In this document: positions 13,581 to 14,660 of the stretch, piece after piece
Position numbering within the stretch: position 1 is the first letter of the stretch
How the letters are laid out: every line of letters starts with the position of its first letter
The notes under the pieces: generated by a model
Database searches by the model: none
Seen by the model: the letters and a program-made list of their open reading frames with translations, nothing else
What the model was told of the DNA's origin: nothing
Made by a program: the position numbers and the translations under genes
DNA from: JBGTBQ01 sp041749275
Lineage (GTDB): Bacteria; Acidobacteriota; Blastocatellia; Pyrinomonadales; Pyrinomonadaceae
Assembly (NCBI GenBank): GCA_041749275.1
Contig: JBGTBQ010000227.1
Span: 1-14,660, forward strand
Length of the DNA: 14,660 nucleotides
Reading direction: 5' to 3'

Positions 13581-13604
13581 TTCGGTGATGGCCTGATTTT
13601 CATT

Positions 13605-14618
13605 ATGGACAAACTTTTCGTCACGGGCGGCGCGGGCTTTATCGGCTCCGCCTTCGTCAGGCTGGCGCTCGCGGAACTGCCGGGCTGCCGGATCGTTAAT
13701 TTCGACGCGCTCACCTACGCCGGCAACCTCGACAATCTGGAAGGCTTGGACGCGGGCCGCCACCGCTTCGTCCGCGGCGACATCGGCGACCGCGAGGCCG
13801 TCCTCGCCGCGCTGGAAGAGGGCACGGACGCCGTCATCAACTTCGCCGCCGAGTCGCACGTTGACCGGAGCATCGCGTCGGCGGATGAATTCGTCCGCAC
13901 CAACGTCCTCGGCACGCAGGCGCTCCTCGACGCGGCGCGCGCGCGCGGCGTGCGTCGTTTTCTTCAAGTCAGCACCGACGAGGTGATGGGGAGCCTGCCC
14001 GAAGACGACGACGCGTTCTTTACGGAGGCGTCGCCGTTCGAGCCGAACAGTCCCTACGCCGCGTCGAAGGCCGCCGCCGAGCACTTCGTGCGCGCCGCGC
14101 ACCACACCTTCGGCCTCGATACAGTGGTCACGCGTTGCGGCAACAACTACGGGCCGCGTCAGTTCCCCGAAAAGTTTCTGCCGCTCATGCTCTCGAACGC
14201 CGTGCGCGACGAGCCGATTCCGCTCTACGGCGACGGGCGCAACGTGCGCGACTGGATTTACGTCGAAGACCACTGCCGCGCCATCCTCGCCGTGCTGCTC
14301 CGCGGGCGCGCGGGCGAAGCCTACAACATCGGCGCGCGCAACGAGCGGCGCAACATCGAGGTCGCCGAATCTGTCCTGCGCGCACTCGGCAAACCGCTCT
14401 CCCTCATCCGCCACGTCAAAGACCGTCTCGGCCATGACCGCCGCTACGCGATTGACCCGTCGAAGATCGAGAGCGAGCTTGATTGGCAACCACGGGAGAC
14501 GTGGGAGAGCGGCCTTGAGAAGACCATTCGCTGGTATGCCGTCAACACCGAATGGGTCGCCCGCGCGCGCAGCGGCGAGTACCGCGAGTATTACGCGCGG
14601 CAGTACGGAACGATTTGA
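13605..14618 (+). CDS. rfbB: dTDP-glucose 4,6-dehydratase, 337 aa
   Basis: Converts dTDP-D-glucose to dTDP-4-keto-6-deoxy-D-glucose, precursor of dTDP-rhamnose and many deoxysugars. Extended SDR with VTGGAGFIGS (6-15), FDALTYAGNLDNL (33-45), AAESHVDRSI (81-90), STDEV (123-127) holding the catalytic Asp-Glu pair, YAASK (151-155), RCGNNYGPRQFPEK (177-190) and IYVEDHCRAI. These identify the dTDP-specific family (rmlB is the alternative name). One oddity is STDEVMG where STDEVYG is usual. ATG 13605 directly precedes the cofactor strand; an in-frame start at 13536 would add residues encoded by the leader hairpin. The ribosome site is weak. It is the only plus-strand gene, and its usual partners rmlA and rmlD are not in the window. 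Confidence 0.95.
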   Translation: MDKLFVTGGAGFIGSAFVRLALAELPGCRIVNFDALTYAGNLDNLEGLDAGRHRFVRGDIGDREAVLAALEEGTDAVINFAAESHVDRSIASADEFVRTNVLGTQALLDAARARGVRRFLQVSTDEVMGSLPEDDDAFFTEASPFEPNSPYAASKAAAEHFVRAAHHTFGLDTVVTRCGNNYGPRQFPEKFLPLMLSNAVRDEPIPLYGDGRNVRDWIYVEDHCRAILAVLLRGRAGEAYNIGARNERRNIEVAESVLRALGKPLSLIRHVKDRLGHDRRYAIDPSKIESELDWQPRETWESGLEKTIRWYAVNTEWVARARSGEYREYYARQYGTI

Positions 14619-14660
14619 AGTGGAGGCGGCAGGCAGTAGACGGTTAAAGCGATTGAAGAA

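Noticed and set aside
13575..14489. 304-codon minus-strand open frame opposite rfbB
   Set aside because: It mirrors the codon structure of rfbB and has no family features.

Overview
The window looks like part of an O-antigen or other surface-polysaccharide locus from a high-GC Gram-negative bacterium. A soil or sediment lineage such as Acidobacteriota is my guess, based on the secreted beta-helix protein family, the heptanucleotide repeats and the high GC. No rRNA or other phylogenetic marker is present, so the taxon is not established.

Positions 1-12073 carry one long minus-strand operon, read from right to left. It appears to start at a sigma70-like promoter (12073-12044) and leaves the window on the left. 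In transcription order it encodes: an ABC-2 polysaccharide exporter, Wzm then Wzt, where Wzt has a C-terminal carbohydrate-binding extension; a sugar O-methyltransferase; glucose-1-phosphate cytidylyltransferase (RfbF) and CDP-glucose 4,6-dehydratase (RfbG); a TylC3/NovU-type sugar C-methyltransferase; an RmlC-type epimerase; an NAD-dependent 4-ketoreductase/epimerase; a zinc-ribbon SAM methyltransferase; and three family 2 glycosyltransferases, the last cut by the window edge. Most junctions are ATGA/TTGA overlaps or gaps of a few bases. The main exception is the 91-bp gap in front of the RmlC-type gene, which holds a 26-bp imperfect hairpin built from heptanucleotide repeats.

Taken together, these genes should make a CDP-activated, C-methylated 6-deoxyhexose by the same logic as dTDP-noviose or dTDP-mycarose synthesis. 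The glycosyltransferases would build it into a glycan, the O-methyltransferase may cap the chain, and Wzm/Wzt would export it.

Positions 12074-13604 hold a GC-rich hairpin terminator, a minus-strand gene for a secreted right-handed beta-helix protein, and an intergenic region of about 490 bp rich in candidate regulatory sites. These are a 7-bp inverted repeat, three 11-bp-phased direct repeats, a 23-bp palindrome, a near-consensus plus-strand promoter, and a leader with a terminator-like hairpin. Positions 13605-14618 encode dTDP-glucose 4,6-dehydratase (RfbB/RmlB) on the plus strand. The last 42 bases hold nothing I can identify.

I saw no tRNA, rRNA, CRISPR array, transposase or IS end. The most interesting points are the CDP-C-methyl-sugar cassette next to a Wzt/O-methyltransferase pair, the repeats bracketing the C-methyltransferase gene, and the attenuator-like rfbB leader.
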